The translations under genes were made by a program, and so were the position numbers. The notes beneath the pieces are model-generated. The model worked only from the letters and a program-made list of their open reading frames with translations. It did not search any database and had not been told where the DNA came from. Positions 63,398 through 64,000 of a stretch of DNA of 64,000 nucleotides are shown in pieces. Each line of letters begins with the position of its first letter. Position 1 is the first letter of the stretch. This DNA is from Rhodococcoides fascians NBRC 12155 = LMG 3623 (GTDB lineage Bacteria > Actinomycetota > Actinomycetes > Mycobacteriales > Mycobacteriaceae). The DNA lies in assembly GCF_001894785.1 (NCBI RefSeq), contig NZ_BCWW01000003.1, positions 186,001 through 250,000 of the forward strand, given 5' to 3'.

Positions 63398-64000
63398 CTA
63401 CGTCCCGCAGAACGTTCGGAACCCTGCGCTGAAGTCGACGGGCGCGGGTCCGGCGTACTGCGACAGCTCGTCCCGACCGTCGAACGGATTCGTCACGACC
63501 GACAACAAGCGGTCGAAGGGCGCGAGGTCGCCCTCGGTCGCTGCTGCCAGCGCCGCGTCGACCATGTGGTTTCGAGGAATGTACGCGGGGTTCACTCGGT
63601 CCATGGCGTCCGAGACGGACCGGAGGTCGTGGCCCCGCTCGAGCACCGCTGCGCGCCATCGTTCGAGCCACGGTGCAGCTGCCTCGTGCGGTACGAGTGA
63701 CGCAAAATCTACGTCGTTGCCCCGCAGATTTTCCGCCAACGCGCGGAAGGTCAGGGTCCAGTCGGCACGATGATCCCGCAGAAGCACGTGCAGTTCGTCG
63801 AGGAGACTGCCGTCCGGTTCGATCGCATCGAGGCCGAGCTTGGCGGCCATCAGGTTCTTGTAGTGCTGTCGGTAGCGATCACCGTAGGAGTCCAACACCG
63901 TCGTCAGCGCGCTGATGGCGCGGTCCGGAACCGAATCGACCAGCGGCAGTAGTGTTTCGCCGAATCGTGCCAGGTTCCAACCCAGGACGGCGGGTTGGTT
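63398..64000 (-). CDS. selO: SelO/YdiU-family AMPylase, C-terminal 200 residues (5' end outside window)
   Basis: The frame is open to the window edge, so the N-terminus and active-site kinase part lie outside. NQPAVLGWNLARFGETLLPL is the SelO hallmark, followed by YGDRYRQHYKNLMAAKLGL and YIPRNHMVDAALAAAT. The C-terminus FRTFCGT has cysteine where eukaryotic SelO has selenocysteine. SelO transfers AMP to proteins, for example in redox control. Position beside catalase genes fits an oxidative-stress role. Confidence 0.9.
   Translation of the reverse strand, partial: NQPAVLGWNLARFGETLLPLVDSVPDRAISALTTVLDSYGDRYRQHYKNLMAAKLGLDAIEPDGSLLDELHVLLRDHRADWTLTFRALAENLRGNDVDFASLVPHEAAAPWLERWRAAVLERGHDLRSVSDAMDRVNPAYIPRNHMVDAALAAATEGDLAPFDRLLSVVTNPFDGRDELSQYAGPAPVDFSAGFRTFCGT

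Overview
The window is high-GC actinobacterial DNA. Gene style suggests a Mycobacteriales soil or plant-associated organism, most likely Rhodococcus or a close relative. Reasons: GTG starts and GTGA/ATGA junctions are common, there is a furA-katG pair, there are GAF-ANTAR and STAS regulators, DUF3263 and DUF6328 proteins, a Ddn-type deazaflavin enzyme, a 1127-residue pyruvate carboxylase, and many acyl-CoA dehydrogenases. I saw no rRNA, convincing tRNA, CRISPR array, transposase, phage gene or replication origin. The genus is an inference; no marker gene settles it.

Positions 1-21700 look like one large catabolic island. It holds an aldehyde dehydrogenase plus SnoaL gene, a VOC gene, a complete CUT2-type sugar ABC transporter with a TIM-barrel isomerase and a zinc dehydrogenase, a leftward set (PEP-synthase-like swivel protein, luciferase-like oxidoreductase, possible 28-residue peptide, SDR), pyruvate carboxylase, and a beta-oxidation operon (CoA ligase, enoyl-CoA hydratase, two acyl-CoA dehydrogenases). 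A FadR-type GntR regulator closes it. An identical or near-identical 11-mer (AACTATGTACA) lies in three of its promoter regions, which suggests a common regulator.

Positions 22200-28300 hold a SnoaL/PadR pair, an SGNH hydrolase, a lipase-like alpha/beta hydrolase, and a small cluster of a PhyH-type dioxygenase and two unlike methyltransferases. An aldo/keto reductase follows. Positions 29300-37900 are a tight leftward operon (amidase, MFS exporter, amidohydrolase, and a fused APH-kinase/class III PLP enzyme) with a divergent TetR. I read this as a pathway that frees an amino alcohol from an amide, phosphorylates it and eliminates ammonia and phosphate. Next come a PAS-GAF-GGDEF-EAL protein, then WrbA, an acyl-CoA dehydrogenase, a second quinone reductase and another TetR.

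Positions 43500-49700 are about nitrogen compounds: an amidase divergent from an AbgT-family transporter, a double-module Lrp regulator, and an ACC deaminase (acdS) divergent from a GntR regulator with two operator-like sites, one over the regulator's own start codon. ACC deaminase fits a plant-associated lifestyle.

Positions 49700-64000 are stress-flavoured: two GAF-ANTAR proteins, three STAS proteins, a GT4 glycosyltransferase, a GCS2-type ligase, furA-katG, a CinA-like protein, NAD synthetase, a manganese catalase and the end of selO. Two promoters in this part resemble the GTTT-N14/15-GGGTAT pattern of the SigB/SigF stress sigma factors. Several strong hairpins mark convergent gene ends.
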